64,000 bases of DNA from JAJEAO01 sp963667635 (GCA_965232015.1 OZ246946.1:2976001-3040000); one strand, 5' to 3'. Numbered from the stretch's first letter, positions 34,000-43,155 are shown. A program made the numbers and translations. Notes: generated by a model from the letters alone, not told the origin.

Positions 34000-35010
34000 T
34001 CACTCGCGGGCGAGCCGGCTCAGGAGTTCCTCGGCGACGCCGGGCTCCGGTGCGTGACACCAGGTCACCGGCCACCCCGGGGCCTCCCCGGGCGCGCTCG
34101 AGACCACCGGCGCGAGCCAGGGCTTCACTCCGCCCCCGTCCCGGGCGGCGTCGGCGGGACCATCGCGGATCACAGCGACCTCATGCCTGCATCGAAGAAG
34201 ATCGGGCGCGACCAGACTCAAGACGGCGTAGGAGTCGAATGGATAGGTGGCCCGGCGACCGGTCTCCTCCTCGAACCAGTCGAGGTAGTCCTCGATCGGC
34301 CCCTCGAACAGCTCCCAAAACGGCGTCCCGGCCAGAGTGCGCCACCGATCGGCGCCAATCGGGACCTGTACCGCAAAGGCGAACGGAACCAGAGTGGTCG
34401 GCGCGCCGCTCGACAGCACGACTTCCGCCGCGTCGGGGTCGAGCTCGAAGTTGAAGTCCCCGTATCGCGCGGGACTCCCCGGAAAGCGGAGCGGCTCCCC
34501 CGGTCGCCTCCCGATCACCGCCACCAGCGACTCGATCCGACTGGCGAGGTCGGGCCGGATGCGGAGCGCACTGCCGAGATTCGTGGCCGGACCGAGTACG
34601 AAGATCGTGAGGGGCTCCCGCTCCAGCGCCGCGATGAGGGCTCGCGCCGCGTCGGTCAACGCCTCGCCGGGCGTCGCCGCGCCGCGGTGGACCGGCAGTC
34701 CGGGCGGCCCGAACCGCCGGGCGATCTCGACCGCGATCGGGTGGCCGACCTCGACCGGAGCGTTGCCGAACACGGTGCTGACGCCGACGACTTCGATTTC
34801 AGGCGAGCGGAACGCCGCGACCATGGCGACGCCGTCGTCGGGCTCGCGCCCCCCGCGCATCACCGCCGGGTCCACGTCCAGCCAGACCCGGCGCGCTGAC
34901 TCGGTCGCTCGCGCCGGCGCCGGCTCCGGGACCGGGCCGCCGCACGCCGCGACCAGCGCCGCCGCCCCAACCGCGAGGGCCACGCGCCGGACCGCCGGCG
35001 CAGAGGTCAC
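34000..35010 (-). CDS. Nucleoside hydrolase-like lipoprotein
   Basis: This 336-residue inosine/uridine-preferring nucleoside hydrolase family protein would cleave the N-glycosidic bond of nucleosides outside the cytoplasm. The lipoprotein signal ends in LVAAC. The calcium site, normally a compact DTDxGxDDAxA, is here WLDVDPAVMRGGREPDDGVAM: the Asp residues are present but separated by extra residues. Later hallmarks are FVLGPATNLGSALR, YGDFNFELDPDAAEVV and YPFDSYAV. The GTG start at 35010 overlaps the acyl-CoA dehydrogenase stop (GTGA), showing coupling. Confidence 0.78.
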   Translation of the reverse strand: MTSAPAVRRVALAVGAAALVAACGGPVPEPAPARATESARRVWLDVDPAVMRGGREPDDGVAMVAAFRSPEIEVVGVSTVFGNAPVEVGHPIAVEIARRFGPPGLPVHRGAATPGEALTDAARALIAALEREPLTIFVLGPATNLGSALRIRPDLASRIESLVAVIGRRPGEPLRFPGSPARYGDFNFELDPDAAEVVLSSGAPTTLVPFAFAVQVPIGADRWRTLAGTPFWELFEGPIEDYLDWFEEETGRRATYPFDSYAVLSLVAPDLLRCRHEVAVIRDGPADAARDGGGVKPWLAPVVSSAPGEAPGWPVTWCHAPEPGVAEELLSRLARE

Positions 35011-36932
35011 ACCGAAACCGGAGTCCGCGCCGTCCGATCCTCCGGTGTCCCGGAGGGCGGCGTCCCCGGCGGGTCGTAGCGGTTCGGAACCCGGCCGTCC
35101 AGAAGCGTCGGGAACGGACAATCGTCCTTCAGGAACTCCTGCGCGAGGTCGTAGGTCCGGCGGTCGGCGTTTCGCCGGATTCCCCGGCGGATCTCGGCGA
35201 TCCGTGTTCGGGATCCGGCGCAGAAGGCCTCCACCAGCGGCACGACTTCCGATTCCGCCGCGCCCCGCGCCAGCAGCGCCTCGCCGCGGACCACGGTGGC
35301 GACCTGGGCGTACAGCTCGGCGCCCCAGTCCACGAACCGGGCCAGCAGCACCTGACGCTTCTCGAGGCCCTGTCCGTGGCGCAGCATGGCGTGGAACAGG
35401 CTCCGCGCCAGCCGCCGGCTGCTCGCGGCCACGAAACCGAGGCGCCGCCGGGCCCACGGCGCCCCTCCCCCGCGGGCTCCGCCGGGAAGCCAGAGCCGCA
35501 GGTACCACGGGACGTAGAACAGCGCCGCCCGCAACGCGGTCCGGATCCGGCGGCCGAGCGGAACGGACGGATTCAGGACCGCTCCGGCCCGGGTCAGGTG
35601 CGGGTCGAGCACCTCGCGGGCGATGAACAGGCGCAGGATCTCGCTGGACCCCTCGAAGATCGTGTTGATCCGGTTGTCCCGCAGGGTGCGCTCCGCCGGG
35701 AACGGGCGCTCTCCCCGGGCGCCGAGCGAATCGGCGGTCTCGTAACCGCGGCCGCCGAGGACCTGGACCGTCTCGTCGGCGATCCGCCACGCCGCCTCAC
35801 TGGCGTACATCTTGGACATCGCCGCCTCGATCCGGATGTCCGCGCCGCCGATGTCCACGAGCAGCGAGGTCAGATCGGACATCGCGTCCATGGCGAAGGT
35901 GGTCGCCGCCATGCGCCCGATCTTGTCGGCGATCGCCGCGTGCCTGCCGATCGGCGCGCCCCACTGGACCCGCTCGCGCCCCCAGGTGCGGGCGATGTAG
36001 AGCGACCGCTTCGCGGTGCCGATGCAGATGCCGGGGAGGGTCAACCGCCCGGTGTTCAGCGTGGTCAGCGCGACCCGGAGCCCCTTCCCGACCGGCCCGA
36101 GCACGTTCTCCCGCGGGATGCGCACCTCGGTGAACCGCATGACCCCGTTGTAGAGCGCCTTCAACCCCATGAACCGGCAGCGGCGCACGACCTCGACTCC
36201 GGGCCAGCGGGTGTCCACGATGAACGTCGTGATCCCGGCCCGGCCGCCCGGCCTCGGCGCCGGAGTGCGCGCCATGACGACCAGCCAGCGCGCCTTCGTG
36301 CCGTTCGTGCACCACAGCTTCTCGCCGTTCAGGATGTAGTGGCGCCCCTCGGGCGTCGGCTCCGCGCTCGCCTCCATGCGGGCGGCGTCCGAGCCCACCG
36401 AGACCTCGGTCAGCGCGAACGCCGAGATGTCCCCGGCCGCCACCTGCGGCAGGAACTCCCGCTTCTGCGCCTCGGTGCCGAAGTGAAGGATGGGCTGCGC
36501 GATGCCGATGGACTGGTGCGCCGAGATCAACGAGGCGAGGCTGCCGCAGTGGCTCCCGAGCAGGATCGCCGACCGGGTGTAGGTTCGCTGGGAGAGGCCG
36601 AGGCCCCCGTACTCCTTGGGGATCTTGATGCCGAACGCTCCCATCCGGACGAGCTCGGCGAGAACCTCATCGGGGATCTCGCCGGTGCGATCGATCGCGT
36701 CCGCGTCCACCGATTCGAGCAGGAAGGCCTCGAGCCGCTCGAGGAAGGCCTCGCCCTCGGGCTCGACGCCGGCGTCGGGGTAGGGCCGGACCAGGCCCGT
36801 ATTCAACCGGCCGAGGAAGAGCCCTCCGGCGAAGGTCGGGTAGCGCCATCCGGTCTCGCGGGAGGCCTCCGCCAGCTCGAAGGCGGCGCGCGCCGCCGAC
36901 GACATCCGGGAGGTGTCGATGGGAGAACTCAA
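35007..36932 (-). CDS. Acyl-CoA dehydrogenase (long, VLCAD/ACAD9-like)
   Basis: This 641-residue flavoprotein of fatty-acid beta-oxidation oxidises acyl-CoA to trans-2-enoyl-CoA. N-terminal helices contain GAFGIKIPKEYGGLGLS, followed by the FAD/substrate strand ISAFALTEVSVGSDAARM and the C-terminal helical domain. The catalytic Glu lies in INTIFEGSSEILRLFIAREV. A C-terminal extension of about 170 residues, typical of the VLCAD/ACAD9 group, follows. The listed start is TTG at 36932; ATG at 36905 is an equally plausible start. The gene is coupled to the nucleoside hydrolase downstream, with no obvious metabolic link. Confidence 0.88.
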   Translation of the reverse strand: MSSPIDTSRMSSAARAAFELAEASRETGWRYPTFAGGLFLGRLNTGLVRPYPDAGVEPEGEAFLERLEAFLLESVDADAIDRTGEIPDEVLAELVRMGAFGIKIPKEYGGLGLSQRTYTRSAILLGSHCGSLASLISAHQSIGIAQPILHFGTEAQKREFLPQVAAGDISAFALTEVSVGSDAARMEASAEPTPEGRHYILNGEKLWCTNGTKARWLVVMARTPAPRPGGRAGITTFIVDTRWPGVEVVRRCRFMGLKALYNGVMRFTEVRIPRENVLGPVGKGLRVALTTLNTGRLTLPGICIGTAKRSLYIARTWGRERVQWGAPIGRHAAIADKIGRMAATTFAMDAMSDLTSLLVDIGGADIRIEAAMSKMYASEAAWRIADETVQVLGGRGYETADSLGARGERPFPAERTLRDNRINTIFEGSSEILRLFIAREVLDPHLTRAGAVLNPSVPLGRRIRTALRAALFYVPWYLRLWLPGGARGGGAPWARRRLGFVAASSRRLARSLFHAMLRHGQGLEKRQVLLARFVDWGAELYAQVATVVRGEALLARGAAESEVVPLVEAFCAGSRTRIAEIRRGIRRNADRRTYDLAQEFLKDDCPFPTLLDGRVPNRYDPPGTPPSGTPEDRTARTPVSV

Positions 36933-37366
36933 GGGGTGGGCGGAACCCGGATTCTACGCAGGCTCCGTGGTGCTTGGGATCAGGGGCGCGGGCGGGATTC
37001 GCAGGCCACCCCATCGAGGTCGCCTCGAGCAGGCGCCGGTGCGCATCAGAGGGGTCGCGATGGTGTGGGCAGTTCCGGGAGACCCGAGTCCGGCCCCCCA
37101 CCGGGAGAGCTGGTGGAGTCCGGCGCTCCGACACAGCACCGCGACGGACGGCAGCCCCGAGCCGTGGAATTGCCGGACTGGAGTCCGGCGCCAGTTCTCC
37201 CGGTGGGGGCCCGGCAAGGGACTGGAGTCCGGCGCTCCGGCAGGGGCGGCGTCGGTCGGATGGAGCTCTCGGTACCGGGCCCCTACCGGAGAACGGGTGG
37301 AGTCCGGCGCGCACCGGCAAGCCGGCAGGCAGGCAGATACTCTTGAACCGAGGGAGGAACAGGACC
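36933..37366. repeat. Intergenic region with a cluster of REP-like repeats
   Basis: No coding signal is present. At least four copies or partial copies of the TGGAGTCCGGCGC motif occur (around 37113, 37178, 37224 and 37301). One of them is the 52-bp repeat 37167-37218, which is identical to 33497-33548. The amidohydrolase promoter and a GAGGGAGGAA ribosome binding site lie at the end. Confidence 0.75.
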
Positions 37367-38923
37367 ATGGCGACATCCACCGATCGGCATTCGGACCCAT
37401 CGCCGCGCTCCCGGCGCGGCGTCACCCGGCGGCAGGTGCTCGCGGGGGCGGGCGGGGCGGCGCTGCTCTCGGGGATCGCCGGACGGGCGGGCGCCGCGGC
37501 TCCAGCCGCGCAGGACGGCGCCGTCGTGTTCACGCACACGTCTGTCGCGAACCCCGACGAGACGCGGGACGATGTCGCCCTCGCCGTCGAGGGCGGCCGG
37601 ATCGCGGCGATCGGCCCCACCGACGAGGTTCTCGCCAACCACCCCGGCGCCGAGCGGGTGGACGGGCGGCACAAGGCGCTCATCCCCGGCCTGATCAACA
37701 CGCACGCTCACATGCGGGCCGTCATCGCCCGCGGTTTCAACGAGGACTTCGGCTTCCCCAACACCGCGAATCTCTCGGTGTCGCCCGCGAGCCTCCTCGA
37801 GGGCGAGGAGGGCAACCTGATGGTGGCGGTCGCGGCGCTCGAGGCGATCCGCACCGGGACGACCACGATCGTGGAGTACACCGGGAACGTGCAACAGCAG
37901 GCCGCCGTGCTCGCCGACTCGGGGCTGCGGTGCGTCTTCGCGGAGGGGATCCGCGATGCCGAGAACGTTCCCGGGCCGATGTCCACCCGGGCGATGGCGC
38001 AGGGGGTCAGCGACGCCCCGCGGTTCTCGGATCGGCTGCGCGATGAGGGCATGGAGCGGATCAGCGATCTGTTCACGACCTGGCACGGGGAGCGGAACGG
38101 CCGGATCTCGGTCTTTCCCGCCGCGGCGCTCGCCGAGACCTCGTCGCCCGAGCTGCTCCGGGCCGTGCGCGAGTTCGCCGAGACCCACGACCTCGGCTAC
38201 ACGATCCATCTCAACCAGAGCCGCGCCGAGTACGAGTACATGGTGATGCACCACCGGCTCCGGCCGGCGGAGTACCTCGACCGCCACGACTTCCTGGGTC
38301 CGCGCCTGTTCGCGGCGCACGCCCGCTATGTGAACCACGAGGAGGTCGCGCTGCTCGGCAAGTCCCGCACCATCATCGCCCACCAGGCGGGGATGGCGTC
38401 GAACCGCGGCATCGCGCCGCCGATTCCCGAGCTGCGGACGGCGGGCTGCCCCATCGCGCTCGGCACCGACAACAACACGAACGACGTGTTCCAGGTCATG
38501 CGGATCGCGATGCTGACCGAGCGGATCCGACGCAACCGCGACGGCGACGAAGTGCCCGGTCTCGCGCCGCAGCCGGAGGATGTCCTCGCCGACTGCACCC
38601 AGGGCGGGGCGATGGCGGTCCAGCAGGCGGACGAGATCGGGACGCTCGAGGTCGGAAAGAAGGCGGATCTCCTCGTCGTGGACACACTGCGCGCCCACCT
38701 CGTCCCCGCCGGACGCTTCCTCTCGGCGCTGGTCCACAGCGGCCATCCCGGCGACATCGAGAGCGTCATGGTGGACGGCGAGTTCGTCATGCGCGACCGT
38801 CAGGTGCTCACGATGGACGAGGACGCCATCCTGCGGGAGGCCGACGCGGTCGGGAAGCGGATCTGGGGAGAGGTGCTCGAGCGGAGCCCGTTCACGGTGC
38901 CGCGCCTGCCCCGCCCCTCCTGA
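37367..38923 (+). CDS. Tat-exported amidohydrolase (cytosine/TrzN-type deaminase superfamily)
   Basis: This 518-residue metal-dependent hydrolase has a twin-arginine signal (TRRQVLAGAGGAALLSG). It has the amidohydrolase metal strand LIPGLINTHAHMRAVIARG, a His in GYTIHLNQSRAE, LFAAHARYVNHEEVALL (next metal His) and ALGTDNNTNDVF (metal Asp). The C-terminal beta-sandwich ends in TLEVGKKADLLVVDT. Relatives deaminate or dechlorinate heterocycles (for example chlorohydrolases, S-adenosylhomocysteine deaminase); the substrate here cannot be stated. The ATG at 37367 follows GAGGGAGGAACAGGACC and starts the Tat signal. Confidence 0.85.
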   Translation: MATSTDRHSDPSPRSRRGVTRRQVLAGAGGAALLSGIAGRAGAAAPAAQDGAVVFTHTSVANPDETRDDVALAVEGGRIAAIGPTDEVLANHPGAERVDGRHKALIPGLINTHAHMRAVIARGFNEDFGFPNTANLSVSPASLLEGEEGNLMVAVAALEAIRTGTTTIVEYTGNVQQQAAVLADSGLRCVFAEGIRDAENVPGPMSTRAMAQGVSDAPRFSDRLRDEGMERISDLFTTWHGERNGRISVFPAAALAETSSPELLRAVREFAETHDLGYTIHLNQSRAEYEYMVMHHRLRPAEYLDRHDFLGPRLFAAHARYVNHEEVALLGKSRTIIAHQAGMASNRGIAPPIPELRTAGCPIALGTDNNTNDVFQVMRIAMLTERIRRNRDGDEVPGLAPQPEDVLADCTQGGAMAVQQADEIGTLEVGKKADLLVVDTLRAHLVPAGRFLSALVHSGHPGDIESVMVDGEFVMRDRQVLTMDEDAILREADAVGKRIWGEVLERSPFTVPRLPRPS

Positions 38924-38963
38924 CGGGCTGGTGACGCGGCGTACCCGCGAATATTGAACAGGT

Positions 38964-38994
38964 CGCCGCCGATTTTCACGTATTATCGGCGGCG
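38964..38994. promoter_or_regulatory. Inverted repeat immediately 5' of DUF4143 copy 2
   Basis: Perfect 10-bp arms CGCCGCCGAT (38964-38973) and ATCGGCGGCG (38985-38994), 11-bp spacer, end 2 bp before the ATG at 38997. The second arm occupies the place of a ribosome binding site, so a protein bound here or a folded transcript would control expression. Confidence 0.6.
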
Positions 38995-38996
38995 TC

Positions 38997-40148
38997 ATGG
39001 TCACCTACGACCGGTTCCTGCGCCCGCCGAAGCAGAGCTTCTTCCTCCTGGGCCTGCGCGGCGTGGGCAAGAGCACCTGGGCGGAGGCGGCCTTCCCCGA
39101 CGCGCCTCGCTTCGACCTGCTCGACCAGCGTCTCTACCAGGACCTGCTCGCCGATCCGTCGCTCTTCGCCCAGTCGCTGGCGCGACTCCCGCACGGAAGC
39201 CGGGTCGTGGTGGACGAGATCCAGCGCCTTCCCGATCTGCTGAACGAGGTCCATCGCTGGATCGAGAAGAAGCGGCTCCGCTTCGCGCTGCTCGGCTCCA
39301 GCGCGAGAAAGCTGAGGGCAGCCGGGGTCAATCTGCTCGCGGGGCGGGCGCTCTTCCGCAACATGTTCCCCCTCACGGCGAGCGAACTCGGGGACGACTT
39401 CGAACTCGACGCCGTGCTCCGGTGGGGTTCGATCCCGCTGATCTGGACGAGCCCCCGTCGCGGCGAAGTCCTCGACGCGTGGGTGATGCTGTATCTCCAC
39501 GAGGAGATCCGCGCCGAAGCCGCCGCCCGCAACCTCGCGGGCTTCGCGAGGTTCCTCCCGGTCGCCGCGTTGATGAACGGGCAGGTGCTGAACGTGTCGG
39601 GGATCGCCCGGGATGCCGGCGTGGCCCGCACCACCGTGCGCGGGTATCTCGACATCCTCGACGACACGCTCCTCACCCACCGGCTTCCCGCCTACGACTC
39701 GCGACTGCGCGTCCGGGAGCGCCGCGCGCCGAAGCTCTACTGGGTGGATCCGGGCATCGTTCGGGCGGCGAAGCGCCGGTTCGGTCCGCTCGCGGCCGAG
39801 GAACGGGGGCCTCTTCTCGAGAGCTGGGTGCTCACCACGATCCGCGCCCACGCCGCCGAACACGAGCTGTTCCACTCCCTCAGCTACCGGGCGGTGCATC
39901 AGCGTCAGGCGGAAGTGGACTTCCTGCTCGAGCGCGACGGGGAACTGCTCGCCGTCGAGGTGAAAGCCACGCGCCGGTACCACACCGGCCTTCTGCGCGG
40001 GCTCCGGTCCGTCGAGGGACTCCCGGGCATCGTTCGCCGCGTGCTCGTGTACACCGGGGAGCGGCCCTTCCGTTCGACCGACGGCATCCGCATCTGGCCG
40101 GCGGAGCGGTTCGCCGAGCGGGTCGCGAGCGGCGCGCTCTGGCCCTGA
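38997..40148 (+). CDS. AAA_14 / DUF4143 family ATPase (copy 2)
   Basis: This 383-residue protein has Walker A LGLRGVGKSTWAE, Walker B RVVVDEIQRLPDL, and sensor ALLGSSARKLRAAGVNLLAGRA. It has a winged-helix segment (VSGIARDAGVARTTVRGYLDIL) and a C-terminal RQAEVDFLLERDGELLAVEVKA core matching a PD-(D/E)XK fold. It lies 96 bp upstream of the third DUF4143 gene. Sequence divergence between the two argues against a recent duplication. Confidence 0.85.
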   Translation: MVTYDRFLRPPKQSFFLLGLRGVGKSTWAEAAFPDAPRFDLLDQRLYQDLLADPSLFAQSLARLPHGSRVVVDEIQRLPDLLNEVHRWIEKKRLRFALLGSSARKLRAAGVNLLAGRALFRNMFPLTASELGDDFELDAVLRWGSIPLIWTSPRRGEVLDAWVMLYLHEEIRAEAAARNLAGFARFLPVAALMNGQVLNVSGIARDAGVARTTVRGYLDILDDTLLTHRLPAYDSRLRVRERRAPKLYWVDPGIVRAAKRRFGPLAAEERGPLLESWVLTTIRAHAAEHELFHSLSYRAVHQRQAEVDFLLERDGELLAVEVKATRRYHTGLLRGLRSVEGLPGIVRRVLVYTGERPFRSTDGIRIWPAERFAERVASGALWP

Positions 40149-40190
40149 CCGGCTCCGGGCAGATACCGGTCTCCTGCCCGACTGCGCGTT

Positions 40191-40235
40191 TTTACTGTGA
40201 AATCCAGCCCATGACATCCCGGATTTCACAGTAAA
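40191..40235. promoter_or_regulatory. Perfect 15-bp inverted repeat 5' of DUF4143 copy 3
   Basis: Arms TTTACTGTGAAATCC (40191-40205) and GGATTTCACAGTAAA (40221-40235) are exact complements with a 15-bp spacer and end 9 bp before the ATG at 40245. The arms are AT-rich against a GC-rich background. The structure is a strong candidate operator, possibly bound by the winged-helix part of the encoded protein. Confidence 0.7.
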
Positions 40236-40244
40236 CTGGAATCC

Positions 40245-41399
40245 ATGCTGGTACGGCGGGGCGCGCTCCGGGCGCTGGAGACCTCCCTCGGGCGTTCCCA
40301 GACCGTGGCGATTCTGGGGCCCCGACAGGTGGGCAAGACGACCCTCGCTCGCCAGTACGCCGATCGGATCGCCGGGCCCGTCGCCCGCTTCGACCTCGAG
40401 AATCCGCGCGATCTCTCGCGCCTGGAGGATCCGATGGGCGCGCTGGAGGGGCTCTCCGGCCTGGTCGTTCTCGACGAGATTCAGCGACGGCCGGAGCTGT
40501 TCCCGGTGCTCCGCGTCCTGATGGACCGCCCGGCGAATGCGGCCCGCTTCCTCGTCCTCGGCTCGGCGTCGCCAGAGCTGCTGCGGCAGTCCAGCGAGAC
40601 CCTCGCCGGACGCATCGCGTTCCGGGAACTCTCCGGCTTCGATGTCGAGGACACCGGCGTCGAAGCGATCCCGCGACGCTGGCTGCGGGGCGGGTTTCCC
40701 CGCTCTTTCCTCGCCGACGACGATGCCGCGAGCTTCGCGTGGCGCCGCGACTTCGCGCGCACCTTCCTCGAGCGCGATCTCCCGCAGCTCGGCATACGAC
40801 AGCCGGCGCCCGCGCTGCGACGGTTCTGGACCATGACGGCGCATCTGCACGGCCAGATCTGGAGCCACGCGGAAATGGCGCGAGCCTTCGGTGGCTCCGC
40901 GAAGACCGTTCGCCGCTACCGCGACCTCCTCGAAGCGGCGCTCGTGCTGCGCGTCCTGCCGCCGTGGTCCGAGAACCTCGGAAAGCGCCAGGTCAAGGCG
41001 CCCCGGGTCTATCTTCGGGACAGCGGGCTGCTGCACTGCCTCCTCGACATCCGGTCCACGGAAGACCTCGAGAGCCATCCCAAGGTTGGGGCTTCGTTCG
41101 AGGGCTTCGCGATCCACGAGCTCATGGCGCACCTGGACGCCCAACCGGAAGAATGCTCCTTCTGGCGGGCGCATACCGGAGCCGAGGTGGATCTGCTGAT
41201 CGTGCGGGGGCGAGAGCGCCTCGCCTTCGAGATCAAGCGGACGACAACGCCCCGCACGACCAGATCAATGCACACGGCCATCGAGGATCTCCGACTCGAG
41301 CGGCTCGACGTGATCCACCTCGGCCGCGACACCTACCTGCTCCGCGACCGGATCCGGGCCGTTTCGATCTTCCGGCTCCGCGAGGACCTGCCCGTCTGA
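40245..41399 (+). CDS. AAA_14 / DUF4143 family ATPase (copy 3)
   Basis: This 384-residue protein has Walker A GPRQVGKTTLARQ, Walker B LVVLDEIQRRPEL, sensor FLVLGSASPELLRQSSETLAGR, and winged helix SHAEMARAFGGSAKTVRRYRDLL. The C-terminal core is GAEVDLLIVRGRERLAFEIK, matching a PD-(D/E)XK-like fold. Closest in the window to copy 1 at 3692. A perfect 15-bp inverted repeat precedes the start. Confidence 0.87.
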   Translation: MLVRRGALRALETSLGRSQTVAILGPRQVGKTTLARQYADRIAGPVARFDLENPRDLSRLEDPMGALEGLSGLVVLDEIQRRPELFPVLRVLMDRPANAARFLVLGSASPELLRQSSETLAGRIAFRELSGFDVEDTGVEAIPRRWLRGGFPRSFLADDDAASFAWRRDFARTFLERDLPQLGIRQPAPALRRFWTMTAHLHGQIWSHAEMARAFGGSAKTVRRYRDLLEAALVLRVLPPWSENLGKRQVKAPRVYLRDSGLLHCLLDIRSTEDLESHPKVGASFEGFAIHELMAHLDAQPEECSFWRAHTGAEVDLLIVRGRERLAFEIKRTTTPRTTRSMHTAIEDLRLERLDVIHLGRDTYLLRDRIRAVSIFRLREDLPV

Positions 41400-41499
41400 C
41401 CGAACTGGCACCCGCGCGAAACACGGTCGCGGTCTGCCAGATGCAGATGGGAGCGGCGCCGGTTCAGCACCGTATCGCCACCGGTGGCATAATGCTCCC

Positions 41500-41730
41500 A
41501 TGCCCGGAATCCACGTGAGGAACGTCCCCACCGAAACCCTCGATGCCCTGAAGCTTCGGGCCGCCGCACACCACCGGTCCGTCCAGGGCGAAATTCGCTC
41601 AATCCTCGCCCGCGCTGCGAAGGCAGCCCCGCCGAGACAGGGCTATCCGCCCATCCGCCTGTTTCAGGTCGAGGTGGGAGGCACGCGGTCCTGGAGCCGC
41701 GAGGAAATCTATGGCGATGAAGGCCGGTGA
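41500..41730 (+). CDS. FitA-like ribbon-helix-helix antitoxin
   Basis: This 76-residue protein begins with the RHH strand and helices typical of FitA antitoxins (IHVRNVPTETLDALKLRAAA then RSVQGEIRSILARA). The C-terminal tail, with an acidic REEIYGDEGR, would contact the toxin. It overlaps the downstream PIN gene by 20 bp. It forms the third toxin-antitoxin module of the window, and differs in antitoxin type from the two Phd-like modules. Confidence 0.82.
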   Translation: MPGIHVRNVPTETLDALKLRAAAHHRSVQGEIRSILARAAKAAPPRQGYPPIRLFQVEVGGTRSWSREEIYGDEGR

Positions 41731-42172
41731 ACGGTTGTTCTGTGACACGAACGTCCTTCTGAGCGCCGTGGACCAGCGTCGCCCACTCCATCGTCACGCT
41801 CTCCACGTCTTCAACACACTTCCGAACCGAGGCGTGGAACTGTGCGTGAGCGGGCAGGTGCTTCGGGAGTTCCTCGTAGTCAGTACACGCCCGGCGGAAG
41901 CGAACGGGTTGGGAATGGAACCCGCTGCTGCTGTCGAAAACGTGGCAGCCTTCGTGAGTCGCTCGACCCTCCTGGATGAAACGAGCGACGTCTCCACAAG
42001 GCTGGCCCGCATCGTCAGTACGAGCGGATGCAGCGGCAAGCAGATCCACGACGCCAACATCGCCGCCACGCTGCTCGCGCACGGACTGACGCAACTCGTC
42101 ACGTCCGATCCGGACGACATGCGCCGGTTCGACGGCGTGGACGTGGTGCCCCTCGGCGGCGTACTCGGATGA
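41711..42172 (+). CDS. PIN-domain toxin (FitB-like)
   Basis: This 153-residue PIN nuclease has Asp in LFCDTNVLLSAV, Glu in LREFLVVSTR, Asp in KQIHDANIAATLLA and a terminal Asp in LVTSDPDDMRRF. The reading frame begins within the antitoxin gene. ATG codons at 41711 and 41717 are both possible starts. Length and motifs are intact. Confidence 0.85.
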   Translation: MAMKAGERLFCDTNVLLSAVDQRRPLHRHALHVFNTLPNRGVELCVSGQVLREFLVVSTRPAEANGLGMEPAAAVENVAAFVSRSTLLDETSDVSTRLARIVSTSGCSGKQIHDANIAATLLAHGLTQLVTSDPDDMRRFDGVDVVPLGGVLG

Positions 42173-42249
42173 CGCCGGGCGACGTGTCATCGGCTGATCG
42201 GAGCCCGTCAGGAGCCGCGCGGGGCTGATCCCGTGGCGGCCCGGGAGCG

Positions 42250-43155
42250 TCAGCACACCTCCGGGATCGGCTCGCCGTGCTCGAAGGCGCGCTCGAGGTG
42301 GAGCCGCTGGAGCCGGAGGGTGAGCGGACCGCGCGCACCCCTGCCGATCCGGCGCCCATCCACCTCCAGCACCGGCGCGAGCCCACCCATGGTGCCGGTC
42401 GTGAACATCTCGTCCGCGGTATAGACCTCGGTCAGCGACAGGTTCTTCTCGACCACCCGGATCCCGTCCTCCCGGGCGGCCTCGATGAGCGCGGCCCGCG
42501 TGACGCCGGGGAGACAGGAGTCGGTCGTCGGCGTGAACAGCGCGCCGCGGCGGACGAAGAAGACGTTCGTCGCGTTCGTCTCGGCGACGAAGCCGTGGAC
42601 ATCAAGCATCAGGGCGTCTTCGACCCCAGCCTCATTCGCCTCGATCTTCGCGAGGATGTTGTTGATCAGGTTGGCGTGGTGGATCTTCGAGTCCAGGCAC
42701 TGCGGGCTGTTCCGCCGGATCGAGGACGTGATCAGCCGGATGCCCTCCGGGTCGTACACGAGCTGCTTCCATTCCGCGAGGACGATCAGGGTGCAGCCCG
42801 ACCGGTTCCACTCCGGGCTCATTCCGGAGGTCACTTTCTCCCCCCGCGAGAGCGTGAGCCGAACGTGGACCCCGTCGGTCATGCCGTTGGCGCGGAGCGT
42901 CCGGAAGAGCGCCGCCTTCACCGTCTCCCGGTCCGGGATCCCGGCAAACGCCATCGCGTGCGCCGAGTCGAACAGCCGGTCGAGGTGCCGGTCGAAGTCG
43001 GCGATTCGCCCGCGATAGACGCGAAGGCCCTCCCAGACGGCATCGCCGCCCTGAACCGAGCTGTCGAAGACGGACACTTTCGCCTCCGACCGGGGCTTCA
43101 GGCCGTTGCCGACGAAGACGAGGATGCGCTCGTTGCGCGAGTCGGGGAGTGCCAT
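42250..43155 (-). CDS. Class IV aminotransferase (BCAT / D-amino acid transaminase-like)
   Basis: This 301-residue PLP fold type IV enzyme begins with VFVGNGLKPRSEAKVSVFDSS, as in branched-chain aminotransferases. The pyridoxal Lys is expected in LDSKIHHANLINNI near residue 157. The cofactor phosphate-binding loop is LTEVYTADEMFTTGTMGG. The substrate could be branched-chain amino acids, D-amino acids or aminodeoxychorismate; the sequence alone does not decide, though Trp/Glu residues near the entrance resemble BCAT. Single gene, next to HigBA. Confidence 0.82.
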   Translation of the reverse strand: MALPDSRNERILVFVGNGLKPRSEAKVSVFDSSVQGGDAVWEGLRVYRGRIADFDRHLDRLFDSAHAMAFAGIPDRETVKAALFRTLRANGMTDGVHVRLTLSRGEKVTSGMSPEWNRSGCTLIVLAEWKQLVYDPEGIRLITSSIRRNSPQCLDSKIHHANLINNILAKIEANEAGVEDALMLDVHGFVAETNATNVFFVRRGALFTPTTDSCLPGVTRAALIEAAREDGIRVVEKNLSLTEVYTADEMFTTGTMGGLAPVLEVDGRRIGRGARGPLTLRLQRLHLERAFEHGEPIPEVC

